Shown: one piece after another, positions 47,859-57,057 of the stretch
How the letters are laid out: each line of letters begins with the position of its first letter
How positions within the stretch are numbered: position 1 is the stretch's first letter
Assembly: GCF_016862795.1 (NCBI RefSeq)
Contig: NZ_BONQ01000004.1
Span: forward strand, 54,572-118,571
Length of the DNA stretch: 64,000 nt
Reading direction: 5' to 3'
Origin: Dactylosporangium siamense
GTDB lineage: Bacteria; Actinomycetota; Actinomycetes; Mycobacteriales; Micromonosporaceae
Notes under the pieces: model-generated
The model's database searches: none
Told to the model about the DNA's origin: nothing
Seen by the model: only the letters and a program-made list of their open reading frames with translations
Translations under genes and position numbers: made by a program

Positions 47859-48767
47859 TCAGCACCCCGGGCGGTTGGGGAGCACACCGCAGGCGAGGAT
47901 CTCGCCGAGGATGCGGGCCGAGTCGGCCGGCTCGTCACCGGCCAGGGTGACGAGGGTCTTCCACAGCGCCCAGCCGCGGCCGCGGGCCCAGGTCGCGTCG
48001 TCGACCGACAGCCGCTCCCGAAACGCCCGCCGGCCGTCGGCGGTCAGCAACGTCCACGCGACCGCCAGGTCGCACGCCGGGTCGCCGACGCCGCAGGTGC
48101 CGAAGTCGATGACCGCGGCGAGGTGGCCTCCGTCGAGCAGCAGGTTGCCCCGGGCCACGTCGCCGTGGAACCAGCGCACCGCGCCGTCCCAGCGGGCGTC
48201 CAGCGCGTGCCGCCAGATCTCGCGGGCCGGGCCGGTGTCGATGTGGCCGTCGAGGGTGGTGAGCGCGCGCTGCGCCAACCCGTCGAAGGTGCGCAGCGCC
48301 CCGCCCCGCCACCAGTTGTGCGTGCCGGGACCCGGGCCGCCGGTGGGGTCGACACCCTGCAGGGCCGCCAGGAACTCGGCCAGGTCGAGGGCGAACCGGA
48401 CGGGGTCGGCGATCCGGTCGATCGTGGCGGTCTCGCCGTCGAGCCAGCGGTACACGGACCACGGGAACGGATAGCCCGCCGCCGGTTCGCCCTTCGCCAG
48501 TGGCACGGGGATCGGCAGCGGCAGCCGTGGCGCGAGCGCCGGCAGCCACCGGTGTTCCTTCTCCACCGCCAGGGCGTACTCGGCCGCGCTGGGCAGCCGG
48601 GCCGTCATCTCGTCGCCGAGGTGGAACGTCCGGTTGTCCCAGCCACCGTTGGCCACGGGCCGGACCGGCAGGTCGGCCCACTGCGGGAACTGGCCGGCGA
48701 CCAGCTCCCGCACCTGTCCCGCGTCGACGGCGACGCGCTGCGGCGCCGGACCCAGCTGGGTGTCCAT
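47859..48767 (-). CDS. Aminoglycoside phosphotransferase family kinase
   Basis: This 302-residue protein-kinase-fold phosphotransferase has the N-lobe VANGGWDNRTFHLGDEMTARLP and the hinge PFPWSVYRWLDGE. The catalytic loop RWFHGDVARGNLLL has intact HGD and Asn, followed by the metal-binding VIDFGTCGVGDPACDL. Close relatives are annotated as aminoglycoside or macrolide phosphotransferases, but in soil actinobacteria most have unknown small-molecule substrates. Its start codon sits just beyond a 32-bp tandem array that separates it from the FAD dehydrogenase. Confidence 0.88.
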   Translation of the reverse strand: MDTQLGPAPQRVAVDAGQVRELVAGQFPQWADLPVRPVANGGWDNRTFHLGDEMTARLPSAAEYALAVEKEHRWLPALAPRLPLPIPVPLAKGEPAAGYPFPWSVYRWLDGETATIDRIADPVRFALDLAEFLAALQGVDPTGGPGPGTHNWWRGGALRTFDGLAQRALTTLDGHIDTGPAREIWRHALDARWDGAVRWFHGDVARGNLLLDGGHLAAVIDFGTCGVGDPACDLAVAWTLLTADGRRAFRERLSVDDATWARGRGWALWKTLVTLAGDEPADSARILGEILACGVLPNRPGC

Positions 48768-48783
48768 CTCCGTGAGGCTAGGC

Positions 48784-48956
48784 GACGGCGGCGGCCACCG
48801 CGCGCGAGATTTCCGGGGACGGCGGCCACTGCCCCCGCGAGACTTCCGGCGACGGCGGCCACTGCCCCTCGAGATTCAGGCGACGGCGGCCACTGCCCTC
48901 GCGAGACTTCCGGCGACGGCGGCCACTGCCCCCGCGAGATTCAGGCGACGGCGGCC
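48784..48956. repeat. 31-33-bp tandem array at the 3' end of the FAD dehydrogenase gene
   Basis: Six copies of a unit GACGGCGGCCACTGCCCCCG followed by CGAGACTTCCGGC (or CGAGATTCAGGC) begin at 48784, 48818, 48851, 48882, 48915 and 48947. The last copy holds the dehydrogenase stop codon (48941-48943, minus strand) and encodes its Ala-rich last residues. The array fills the whole space to the kinase gene. Confidence 0.88.
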
Positions 48957-50581
48957 GCCGCGGCCCGCCCGGCGACCCGGCCGGAGAACAGGCAGCCGCC
49001 GAGGAACGTGCCCTCCAGGGAGTTGTACCCGTGCATCCCACCGCCGCCGAAGCCGGCCGCCTCGCCGGCCGCGTACACGCCGGGCAGTGGGCTGCCGTCG
49101 GCCCGCAGGACCCGGGCGGACAGGTCGGTGTGCAGGCCGCCGAGCGTCTTGCGGGTCAGGATATTGAGGCGCACGGCGATGAGCGGGCCCGCCTTCGGGT
49201 CGAGCAGCCGGTGCGGGGTGGCGACCCGGATGAGCTTGTCGCCGCGGTACGCCCGAGCCCCCCGGATCGCGGTGATCTGCGCGTCCTTGCCGAACGGGTT
49301 GGTCAGCTGCCGGTCGCGCGCCTCGATGACGGCCCGCACGTCCGGCGCCGACAGCAGCTGATCGCCGGTGAGGGTGTTCATGCCGGCGACGAGCTCGTCC
49401 ACAGTGGACGCCACGACGAAATCGGCGCCCTTCTGTTTGAACGCCTCGACCGGGGCGGGCGCGCCCGGGCGGACCCGCTGCAGCACCTGCCGGACGCTGC
49501 GGTTCGTCAGGTCCGGGTTCTGCTCCGACCCCGACAGCGCGAACTCCTTCTCAATGATCTTCTGGGTGAGCACGAACCAGCTGTAGTCGTACCCAGTCGA
49601 CATCAGATGCTTCAAGGTGCCGAGGGTGTCGAAGCCCGGGAAACAGGGCGCCGGGAGGCGCTTGCCGGTCGCGTCCAGCCACAGCGACGACGGGCCCGGC
49701 AGGATGCGGATGCCGTGGTTGGGCCACACCGGGTCCCAGTTCTGCAGACCCTCGGTGTAGTGCCACATCCGGTCGGGGTTGATGATCTGCCCGCCGGCCG
49801 CCTCGGTGATGCCGAGCATCCGGCCGTCGACGTGTGCCGGCACGCCGGCGACCATCCGCTTCGGCGGGGTGCCGAGCCGGGCCGGCCACGCCTTGCGCAC
49901 GAGGTCGTGGTCGCCGCCGATCCCGCCGGACGTGACGATGACGGCCTGCGCGGTCAGCTCGAACGTGCCGGTGACCTCGCGGGAGCTCGTCTGTCCACGC
50001 TGGACGTCGCTGGGCTCCAGTGTGGACCCGCTGACACCCGTGACCACACCGCCGGTCTTCACCAGGCCGTCGACGCGGTGCCGGAAGCGGATCTCGACGA
50101 GCGGGCTCGCCGCGACCCGGCGGGCGAACGGCTCGACGACGCCCGGCCCGGTGCCCCAAGTGATGTGGAACCGGGGCACCGAGTTGCCGTGCCCGTCGGC
50201 GGGGCCGCCGCCGCGCTCGGCCCAGCCGACGACGGGGAACACCCGGTGCCCCATGGCCCGCAGCCAGGCCCGCTTCTCGCCGGCGGCGAACTGCACGTAG
50301 GCCTCGGCCCAGCGGCGGGGCCACAGGTCCTCGTCCCGGTCGAACGCGGCGCTGCCGAGCCAGTCCTGCCAGGCCAGGTCGGCGGAGTCCTTGATGCCCA
50401 TGCGGCGCTGCTCCGGCGAGTCGACCAGGAACAACCCGCCGAACGACCAGAACGCCTGCCCGCCGAGGCTCTGCGGCGGCTCCTGCTCCAGCAGGATCAC
50501 CCGCTTGCCGGCGTCGGCGACCTCGGCCGCCGCGACCAGCCCGGCGAGTCCGGCCCCGACCACGATCACATCTGCATCCAC
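48941..50581 (-). CDS. FAD-binding dehydrogenase (KSTD/fumarate reductase-like)
   Basis: This 546-residue flavoprotein starts with the FAD-binding motif DVIVVGAGLAGLVAAAEVAD and LLEQEPPQSLGGQAFWSFGG. It carries AQAVIVTSGGIGGDHDLVRK in the middle. It ends in the second FAD block LPGVYAAGEAAGFGGGGMHG and NSLEGTFLGGCLFSGRVAG. It belongs to the group of actinobacterial FAD-binding dehydrogenases near 3-ketosteroid dehydrogenase; the substrate is unknown. ATG at 50581 is immediately before the motif. It is divergent from the PucR-type regulator at 50766, which may control it. Confidence 0.9.
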   Translation of the reverse strand: MDADVIVVGAGLAGLVAAAEVADAGKRVILLEQEPPQSLGGQAFWSFGGLFLVDSPEQRRMGIKDSADLAWQDWLGSAAFDRDEDLWPRRWAEAYVQFAAGEKRAWLRAMGHRVFPVVGWAERGGGPADGHGNSVPRFHITWGTGPGVVEPFARRVAASPLVEIRFRHRVDGLVKTGGVVTGVSGSTLEPSDVQRGQTSSREVTGTFELTAQAVIVTSGGIGGDHDLVRKAWPARLGTPPKRMVAGVPAHVDGRMLGITEAAGGQIINPDRMWHYTEGLQNWDPVWPNHGIRILPGPSSLWLDATGKRLPAPCFPGFDTLGTLKHLMSTGYDYSWFVLTQKIIEKEFALSGSEQNPDLTNRSVRQVLQRVRPGAPAPVEAFKQKGADFVVASTVDELVAGMNTLTGDQLLSAPDVRAVIEARDRQLTNPFGKDAQITAIRGARAYRGDKLIRVATPHRLLDPKAGPLIAVRLNILTRKTLGGLHTDLSARVLRADGSPLPGVYAAGEAAGFGGGGMHGYNSLEGTFLGGCLFSGRVAGRAAAAAVA

Positions 50582-50765
50582 GCCATCAGACTAGGCACCG
50601 GCGTGCGAGAATCGTGGTGCCAGGAGCAGAAGTTCGGCATCATTTTGTCACCGCGATGACAATTTCCGGAGGTGTACGGTCGATCTCAGCGTCGGGCTCC
50701 GCGACCGCCTGCGCGGGCTGCGCGGGCGCCTGCATGAGCAGACGCTGGCCACGGTCAGCGCGGCG

Positions 50766-52130
50766 ATGCTCGCCCAGGGCCGGTCCCTGACCGGTGGGCA
50801 GGGGCGCGGCCTCACCGTCGGCGTGGAGACCGCCGTCGACGCGTTCGTCGACACGTTCGTCGCCGGTGGCGACCTGACCCGCACCCGGGCGGTGTTCCAC
50901 GAGCTCGGCCGGACCGAATACCGCGAGGGTCACCGCATCGACGCGCTGCGCTCGGTGCTGACCGTCGGCGGCCGGGCGATCTGGTCCGCCGTCAGCGACC
51001 CGGACTCGACCCTCGACCGGGCCGACCTGTCCGCCGTGGCGCACGCCCTCTTCGGCTACGTCGACGTGCTCGCCGGTGCCGCCGCCGAGGGATACCTGGA
51101 CGAGCAGCAGGAGGCCGCGCACGACTGGGCCCTGCTCCGGCGCCGCCTCATCACGCTGCTGGTGCAGCCGGACCCACCGGCGGACGCGGCCCTGCACGCC
51201 GCGGCCGAGGCGGCCCGGTGGACGCTGCCGGCGGCGGTGACCGTCGTCAGCGTCGAGGGCACCGACGCCGAGCACCTGGCCCGGGCCGTCGGCGGCGGCG
51301 CCATCGCCACCGTCATCGACGGCGCCACCAGCATCGTCGTGCCCACCTCCGGCCCGTCGCCCGCCGCCGGACCGGGCAGCGCGACGGGCACCGCGACGGG
51401 CACCGCGACGGGCACCGCGACGGGCAGCGGGACGGGTCCGACCGGCGCCGGGGCAAGCTCGGGAACGGGTGCGACCGGCGCGGGGGCGGGAACGGCCGGA
51501 ATCGGGCTCGGTGCCGGGATGGGCCCAACTGGCGCTGGGGCGGGCATGACCAATCCCGGGGCGGGCGTGATCATCGCCGGGGCGGGCGGCACGACCCGCG
51601 CCGCGCCGGGGACGGGCACGACCGGGATCGGGGCCGGTGCCGGGATAGGCCTGACGGGGGCCGGGGCGGGTGCGCCCGGTGCTCGGGGCGCGTCGGGTGC
51701 CCTGGTGCGCGGGCTCACCGGCCGGCGGGCGGCCGTGGGACCGGAGCTGGACCTGCGGCGGGCCCGGACGTCGCACCGGCTGTCGCGGCGTGCCCTGCAG
51801 CTCCAGCAGGCGGGCACCCTGCCCGACGGCGTGATCAGCTGCGACGACCACCTGGTCGCCCTGGTCACCGCCTGGGAGCCGGGCGTCGCGGACCGCCTCA
51901 CCGCCCGGGCCCTCGCCCCGCTTGCCACGGCGACCCCGGCGTCCCGGGAGGTGCTCGCCGAGACGCTGCTCGCCTGGCTCCGCTGCCAGGGCCAGGTCAT
52001 CGCGACCGCCGAGGCGCTGCACACCCACCCGCAGACCGTCCGGTATCGCCTCCGCAAACTCCGCGACGCCTACGGCGCCCGGCTCGACGACCCCGACGAA
52101 CGCCTGGCGCTGCACCTCGGGCTGCTCTGA
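50766..52130 (+). CDS. PucR/CdaR-type regulator with glycine-threonine-rich insert
   Basis: This 454-residue regulator's N-terminal part (residues 1-200) is a helical and alpha/beta sensor (AVDAFVDTFVAGGDLTRTRA, ALFGYVDVLAGAAAEGYLDE). The C-terminal 60 residues form the PucR helix-turn-helix (LLAWLRCQGQVIATAEALHT, HPQTVRYRLRKLRDAYG). Between them, about residues 205-320 are a low-complexity stretch of Gly, Ala and Thr (ATGTATGTATG, GAGAGMTNPGAGV) encoded by degenerate GGCACCGCGACG repeats. This looks like an expansion within a linker. No in-frame ATG/GTG lies upstream. Its stop codon begins a 12-bp tandem array. It is divergent from the FAD dehydrogenase, its probable target. Confidence 0.83.
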   Translation: MLAQGRSLTGGQGRGLTVGVETAVDAFVDTFVAGGDLTRTRAVFHELGRTEYREGHRIDALRSVLTVGGRAIWSAVSDPDSTLDRADLSAVAHALFGYVDVLAGAAAEGYLDEQQEAAHDWALLRRRLITLLVQPDPPADAALHAAAEAARWTLPAAVTVVSVEGTDAEHLARAVGGGAIATVIDGATSIVVPTSGPSPAAGPGSATGTATGTATGTATGSGTGPTGAGASSGTGATGAGAGTAGIGLGAGMGPTGAGAGMTNPGAGVIIAGAGGTTRAAPGTGTTGIGAGAGIGLTGAGAGAPGARGASGALVRGLTGRRAAVGPELDLRRARTSHRLSRRALQLQQAGTLPDGVISCDDHLVALVTAWEPGVADRLTARALAPLATATPASREVLAETLLAWLRCQGQVIATAEALHTHPQTVRYRLRKLRDAYGARLDDPDERLALHLGLL

Positions 52131-52280
52131 AGCCTGCGCTGAAGACTGCGCTGAAGGCTGCTCTGCGGACCGCCGTGAAAGCCGCGCCTAGCCGCTGCGC
52201 GCCCCGGCGAGGCGGTCCGGTGCGGCTGGCTCCGGTGCGGCTCGTGGATCCGGTGCGGCTCGGTCCGGTGCGGCCGGCGA
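52127..52280. repeat. 12-bp array at pucR stop and 15-bp array in acyltransferase 3' end
   Basis: CTGAAGCCTGCG (52127-52138, containing the pucR TGA) is followed by CTGAAGACTGCG, CTGAAGGCTGCT and CTGCGGACCGCC at a strict 12-base period. From about 52215 a second array of TCCGGTGCGGCT units forms the 3' end of the convergent acyltransferase gene, giving its Ala/Pro-rich tail. Confidence 0.8.
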
Positions 52281-53642
52281 GGACGCCCGGAGCAGGCCGG
52301 CGCCCACCACGACGAGCAGCACCGACATCAGCGGGGTCACCGGCACGACGACGAGCGTGGCGGTGCGCCCGGCGAGCACGCCGCCGAACCCGACGGCCGA
52401 GACGCCGAGCACGCCCAGGGTGCACAGGAGCATGCCGGCCGCGGCGAGCGGGGTCCGGCGGCGGTGTGCCACGGTGCCGGCGGCGGGCACGCGGGCCGGC
52501 CGGGGGCGGTCCGCGCGGCGGAACAGCACCACCAGCGCCGCGGTCGGGACCAGCAGCACCGCGACCCACAGCGGCCGGGTCAGCCACCACGCCGCCGAGC
52601 CGGCCGGGGGCTGGGCGACGCCGAGGGTCAGGGTGACCGCGCTGACCATGAACAGGCCGGTGAGGTGCCACAGGAACGTGGTCATCGACAGGCCGTTGGC
52701 GGTGATCACGCCGCGCCAGACGGCGGGACGGCGCAGCCAGCGGGTCACCGGGCCGCGGGCGAGGAGCACCAGGCCGATCTGCAGCACCGCGCAGGCGAGG
52801 AGGGCGGCGGTGGGCGGTGACATGTTCGACACCCGTTCGCCGGGCACGCCGACCATCGAGGTCGGGTACCCGCCGAGCGTCGTCAACGCCACCGTGCCGG
52901 CCAGGCCCGCGAGGGTGAGACCCAGGGCCGGTATCGAAGTGGATGGCCGGGCTGCGGTGGACTCGGACCCCCACTTCGATACCGGCCCTGGTCCGCCCAG
53001 GAGGCCGTCGGCGTAGAGGAAGCCGACCTGGTGCACGGCGAGCCAGACGAACGCGACGTTGGCGAAACCGACGAACGGCACGTCATAACCGAACCGGGCC
53101 ACGTCGACGGCCACCGCGGCCGCGCCGAGCGCCACCGGCACCAGCGCCGCGCGGCGCCCCGCCCACCGGTGCAGCCGGAGCATCGCCGGGGCGAGGGCGA
53201 CCACGCCGAGGTACACCCCGATGAACCACAGCGGCTGGGCGACCACCCGGGTGGCGAGGCGCAGCACCCCGTGGTCCGCGCCGGCGAGTTCGATGCCGAC
53301 GGCCAGGAGCAGCCACACCGCCGCGAACGCCGCCGTCGGGCGCAGCAGCCGGCCGGCCCGGGAGCGGACGAAGTCCGCATAGGTGCCGTTGCGCCGGCGT
53401 ACCGACGACCACGCCACGGCGTGCGAGAACCCTCCGACGAGGAAGAACACCGGCATCACCTGCAACAGCCAGGTCGCCGGTCGCAGGGCCGGGACGACGG
53501 CGAGGACGTTGCCGGCGCGGGCCACTCCGTCGTCGCCGACCGCGACGACCGCCATCAGCCAGTGGCCCAGGACGACGACGCCGAGGGAGACGACCCGGAG
53601 CAGGTCGACGTAGCGGTCCCGGGTGGTCTGGTGCTCATGCAT
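52188..53642 (-). CDS. Integral membrane acyltransferase (acyltransferase 3 family)
   Basis: This 484-residue membrane enzyme opens RDRYVDLLRVVSLGVVVLGHWLM, the acyltransferase-3 signature with the conserved Arg and His. It has about ten hydrophobic helices (VMPVFFLVGGFSHAVAW, AFAAVWLLLAVGIEL, TTFLWHLTGLFMVSAVTL). Members transfer acyl groups to sugars or peptidoglycan on the outer face of the membrane. Residues in the loop after FLYADGLLGG (GPGPVSKWGSES and TAARPSTSIPALG) are encoded by a 70-base palindromic element inserted in frame. The C-terminus is an Ala/Pro/Arg tail encoded by short tandem repeats. Confidence 0.86.
   Translation of the reverse strand: MHEHQTTRDRYVDLLRVVSLGVVVLGHWLMAVVAVGDDGVARAGNVLAVVPALRPATWLLQVMPVFFLVGGFSHAVAWSSVRRRNGTYADFVRSRAGRLLRPTAAFAAVWLLLAVGIELAGADHGVLRLATRVVAQPLWFIGVYLGVVALAPAMLRLHRWAGRRAALVPVALGAAAVAVDVARFGYDVPFVGFANVAFVWLAVHQVGFLYADGLLGGPGPVSKWGSESTAARPSTSIPALGLTLAGLAGTVALTTLGGYPTSMVGVPGERVSNMSPPTAALLACAVLQIGLVLLARGPVTRWLRRPAVWRGVITANGLSMTTFLWHLTGLFMVSAVTLTLGVAQPPAGSAAWWLTRPLWVAVLLVPTAALVVLFRRADRPRPARVPAAGTVAHRRRTPLAAAGMLLCTLGVLGVSAVGFGGVLAGRTATLVVVPVTPLMSVLLVVVGAGLLRASSPAAPDRAAPDPRAAPEPAAPDRLAGARSG
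52922..52991. repeat. 70-bp palindromic element inside the acyltransferase gene
   Basis: CCAGGGCCGGTATCGAAGTG plus one G (52922-52942) is repeated as a perfect reverse complement at 52971-52991, with a 28-base centre. Arms of 21 bases without mismatch are far beyond chance for a coding sequence. The element lies exactly between two membrane helices and keeps the reading frame. Confidence 0.88.
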
Positions 53643-53725
53643 GCCGTCCAGCGTCGCGTCGCCGCCGGCCGCCGGGATCGGTGCTGCTGCTCAATCCGTC
53701 TAGGTAGCGGTACCCAGCCGCGGGG

Positions 53726-53995
53726 TCACGGCACGATGGCGAAGACCGCGAGGCCCTCCGGGGTCTCCTCGTGGACCTCGACATCGGTGACGGACGCCTC
53801 GGAGGGGCCGTGCCAGGTCCACGCGACGAGCCGCTCGACGGCCTCCGGCGGCCCCTCGAACACCGCCTCGACCCGGCCGTCGGCGAGGTTGCGCACCCAG
53901 CCGCCGACCCCTGCCCCGGCCGCGACCCGCCGGCACGTGTCGCGGTAGAACACGCCCTGGACCCGCCCCGACACCAGCACCCGCTTGCGCTCCAT
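53726..53995 (-). CDS. acyP: Acylphosphatase
   Basis: This 89-residue enzyme has the full acylphosphatase signature. VSGRVQGVFYRDTCRRVA carries the catalytic Arg in the phosphate-binding loop, and GGWVRNLADGRVEAVFEG the catalytic Asn. It hydrolyses acyl phosphates such as acetyl phosphate or 1,3-bisphosphoglycerate. Length and motif spacing match the family. It sits 21 bases downstream of the antiporter gene's stop codon on the same strand, so it may be the last gene of that unit. Confidence 0.93.
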   Translation of the reverse strand: MERKRVLVSGRVQGVFYRDTCRRVAAGAGVGGWVRNLADGRVEAVFEGPPEAVERLVAWTWHGPSEASVTDVEVHEETPEGLAVFAIVP

Positions 53996-54016
53996 CCTGC
54001 GACGGTACCGCCGGGC

Positions 54017-55654
54017 TCAGGGCCGCCGGTCGGGCAGGAGCCGTTCCTCGTGATCGAGTTCCCGTTCCAGGACGCGCAGGCCCTCGTCGGGCAGGGTGCC
54101 GGCGTCCCGCCAGCGGAGCAGTTCCTCGCGCTGGGCGTCCATCGCGGCACGGCGGATCCGCAGCGCCGCCTCGTACCGTGGCGACACCGGCATCTCCAGG
54201 GACTCGGCGTTCTGCAACAGGTCGATGCGACCCTGATAGCGGGCCAGGCGCTGGCCGAGGAGGCCCCGCATGGTCTGGATCGCCTCGGCCTCGCTGGCGT
54301 CCTCCTCGAGGTCGCGGGCCGCGGGTTCCTCGCGCCGCTCCCGGTCGAGGTCGTCGAGGCGGTCGAGGGCGGCGCGGACCGACGCGGAGCGCGCCTCGTT
54401 GCGCAGGCGGGCCTCGTCGACCTCGTCGGCGCGCAGGCCGAGGCGGCGCACCAGCGGCGCGAACGTGAGCCCCTGCCCCACCAGGGTCACCAGCACCACG
54501 ACCAGCGTGCAGAACAGCAGCAGGTCCCGGTCGGGGGTGACGCGGGGCAGCGTGAACACGGCGGCGAGGCTGATGACGCCGCGGGTCCCGGCCCAGCTCA
54601 GCGCGGTCACCTCCCGGCCGGTGAGCTTGTCGGAGTGCTGCCCGGTGCCGAGGCGTGAGTGCAGCGAACGGGGCAGCGACTGGGTCAGCAGCAGCCAGAC
54701 CGGGCGGATCAGCAGCACCGCGCCGACCGACACGGCGACCGCGATGACGACGGTCGAGGTCTGGTACTGCCGCAGCCCCCGGATCACCTCCGGCAGCTGC
54801 TGGCCGATGAGCAGGAACACGAAGCCTTCGAGCAGGAAGTCCACGAGGCGCCACACGGCGTTGGTCTGCAGCCGGCTGGCGCCGGACGCGGCGCGCGGCG
54901 CGTGGTGGCCGACGACGAGCCCGGCGACGACGACCGCGAGGACGCCGGAGACGTGCAGGTGCTCGCCGAGCAGGTACGCGGCGAACGGGGTGGCGAGCGA
55001 GACCGCGTTGGCGGACATGGGGTCGCGGTTGAGCGGGCGCAGCAGGCGCACGACGTAGGCGACGGCGGCACCGGCCGCGGCACCGCCGACGGCCGCGACG
55101 ACGAACCGGACGGCCGCCGCGGTCGGGGAGAACTCGCCGCCGATGACCGCGGCGGACGCGAAGCTCAGGATGGTCAGGGCGGTGGCGTCGTTGAGCAGGC
55201 CCTCGCCCTGGATGATGGTGACGAGCCGCGGCGGCAGGCCGACCTTGCGCCCGACCGCGAGGGCGGCGACCGGGTCCGGCGGGGCGACGGCCGCGCCGAC
55301 CGCGATGCCGGCGGCGAGGGTCGCGCCCGCGACCAGGTGGTGGAAGCCGAACCCGATCACCAGGGCGGTGATGAGCACCAGGATCACCGACAGGCTCACG
55401 ACGATCCGGACGTTGCGCCGGATGGCCAGCAGCGAGGAGTCCAGGGCCGCGCTGTACAGCAGCGGCGGCAGCACGAACGTGAGCACGATCTCCGGCTCGA
55501 GCACCACGTTGGGGCCGGGCAGCAGCGCGTAGGTGATGCCGATCACGGGCAGGATCGCCGCGGCCGGCAAACCGGTGCGCCCGGCGAGCCAGCGCACCGC
55601 GACCACCACCGCCACTGCGGCGAGGACGAACAGCAGCAGCGTCTCGGCAGTCAC
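54017..55654 (-). CDS. CPA1 family Na+/H+ antiporter
   Basis: This 545-residue antiporter has about 12 membrane helices in residues 1-415 and a cytoplasmic helical tail rich in Arg and Glu (about 430-545). AVAPPDPVAALAV and IIQGEGLLNDATAL are the conserved ion-binding segments of the NhaP/NhaK type. VTALSWAGTRGVISLAAVFTLP is the typical late helix. It exchanges Na+ or K+ for protons to control pH and ion balance. GTG at 55654 follows GGTGAG. A short GGTTTACCGGGTTTCG direct repeat separates it from the upstream LCP gene. Confidence 0.92.
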   Translation of the reverse strand: MTAETLLLFVLAAVAVVVAVRWLAGRTGLPAAAILPVIGITYALLPGPNVVLEPEIVLTFVLPPLLYSAALDSSLLAIRRNVRIVVSLSVILVLITALVIGFGFHHLVAGATLAAGIAVGAAVAPPDPVAALAVGRKVGLPPRLVTIIQGEGLLNDATALTILSFASAAVIGGEFSPTAAAVRFVVAAVGGAAAGAAVAYVVRLLRPLNRDPMSANAVSLATPFAAYLLGEHLHVSGVLAVVVAGLVVGHHAPRAASGASRLQTNAVWRLVDFLLEGFVFLLIGQQLPEVIRGLRQYQTSTVVIAVAVSVGAVLLIRPVWLLLTQSLPRSLHSRLGTGQHSDKLTGREVTALSWAGTRGVISLAAVFTLPRVTPDRDLLLFCTLVVVLVTLVGQGLTFAPLVRRLGLRADEVDEARLRNEARSASVRAALDRLDDLDRERREEPAARDLEEDASEAEAIQTMRGLLGQRLARYQGRIDLLQNAESLEMPVSPRYEAALRIRRAAMDAQREELLRWRDAGTLPDEGLRVLERELDHEERLLPDRRP

Positions 55655-55706
55655 CTCACCATTGTCGGGGGTTTACCGGGTTTCGCTGGTTTACCGGGTT
55701 TCGGGG

Positions 55707-56900
55707 TTATCGGTTGGAGGCCTTCACGGACGGTGACTTCGTCGGCGTCGCGCCCGGGGCCGTGGCGGCCGTGTCGGCGTCGTTGTTCACCATCTCGGGG
55801 TGGGCCGCGACGAACGGCCCGACCTGGTCGCGGACGATCGCGGTCAGGAGCTCCTTGGCGGTCTCGTCGAGCGTCTCGTACGACTTCCCGTTGATCGTCT
55901 CGGAGTGGTAATCGCCGTTGTTGACCTTCAACGTGATCATCTGGTCGGGTTTGATGCCTTTGAGGGTGAAGATCCAGTCGGTGAGGTCGACCTTGTTGTT
56001 GTAGAACGAGACCGCGTCACCCAGGCTGTTGAGGATCTCGGTCATCTTGATCGGGTTGAGGATGACTCCCGCGGTGGTCGCCTTCTTCATCATCGCCTTG
56101 ATGAACTGCTGCTGGTGGCGCTGCCGGCCGTAGTCGCCGTCGTTGTTGGCGAGCTTGTCGCGCTGCCGCACGTAGTCCAGGGCCTCCCAGGGCTCCATGT
56201 CGTAACAGCCGACCTCGTAGGTCTGCGCGCGCATGTTGGGCTTGAGGGTGGTGGGGAGGTCGTTGACGAAGTTGAACGGCACGCCCTCTTTGCCGGTCTT
56301 GGTGTTCCAGCCGGTGTGGATGGAGATGACCCGCTCGTCGACGCACATGTGCACGCCGCCCAGCGCCTTCACGAGGCCCTTGAAACCGTCGAAGTTGACG
56401 ATGGCGGCGCCGTTGAACTTCAGGCCGCCGGCCAGGTTGCCGACGGTCTCCGCGAGCAGCTCCAACCCACCTTCACGACCGCCGCCGTTCTGGAAGCCAC
56501 CCTGGAACGCGGCGTTGATCTTGTCGGTGCCGCCGGGGTACTTGGTGGCCGGGTGCGCCGGGATCCTGACCTTGGTGTCCCGCGGGATCGATGTGAGGTA
56601 GACACCGTCGTGGCTGGCCGGCACGTGCGCGATGATGATCGAGTCGGCGCGGACGCCCATCTCGGTGTTGTTGACGCGCTCATCGACGCCGACCAGCAGC
56701 AGGTTGATCGGCCCATCGATGTTCTTGCCCTCGGTGGCCGCCGCACCGAGTCCGCCGGGGTGGGTGATCTCGTCGCTGTAGTGGTCCAGCAGCAGCTTGC
56801 CGCCGATGATCCCACCGCCGCTGGCGACGAGCAGCAGCGCGCCGAGCCAGAGCAGCAGCTTCGCCCACAGCGGGTCTTTGCGCTTCTTCTTCGCCACCAC
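55707..56900 (-). CDS. LytR-CpsA-Psr family cell-wall glycopolymer transferase
   Basis: This 397-residue membrane-anchored enzyme has a basic start and one transmembrane helix (LLLWLGALLLVASGGGIIGG, about residues 15-35). The extracellular LCP domain (about 65-310) contains INLLLVGVDERV, RADSIIIAHVPA, YLTSIPRDTKVRIP, KINAAF, DFDGF-like NFDGFKGLVKALGG and ALDYVRQRD. LCP proteins attach teichoic-acid-like or arabinogalactan-type polymers to peptidoglycan from prenyl pyrophosphate donors. The C-terminus (from about 365) is a Thr/Ala/Pro tail. Two GTG codons are in tandem at 56900 and 56897 after GGAAGGGC. Confidence 0.92.
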   Translation of the reverse strand: MVAKKKRKDPLWAKLLLWLGALLLVASGGGIIGGKLLLDHYSDEITHPGGLGAAATEGKNIDGPINLLLVGVDERVNNTEMGVRADSIIIAHVPASHDGVYLTSIPRDTKVRIPAHPATKYPGGTDKINAAFQGGFQNGGGREGGLELLAETVGNLAGGLKFNGAAIVNFDGFKGLVKALGGVHMCVDERVISIHTGWNTKTGKEGVPFNFVNDLPTTLKPNMRAQTYEVGCYDMEPWEALDYVRQRDKLANNDGDYGRQRHQQQFIKAMMKKATTAGVILNPIKMTEILNSLGDAVSFYNNKVDLTDWIFTLKGIKPDQMITLKVNNGDYHSETINGKSYETLDETAKELLTAIVRDQVGPFVAAHPEMVNNDADTAATAPGATPTKSPSVKASNR

Positions 56901-57057
56901 ACGCCCTTCCGACCGTCGAACTCATGCTGAAGACGGAACCGGGGCGTGCAACGTTGCAGTCTCGCTTCTCGGGTCGGCCGCCTCCGACGATAGCGCCGCC
57001 GAGTTTCCACTGTTCGCCGCCCATTCACCTGCTGTGCGGGGTTGGAGTGTGGCAATG

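Noticed and set aside
48784..48956. CRISPR-like array of 31-33 bp units
   Set aside because: Units are contiguous with no unique spacers between constant repeats, there are no cas genes, and the array starts at a gene's stop codon; it is a simple tandem repeat. The same applies to the other arrays.
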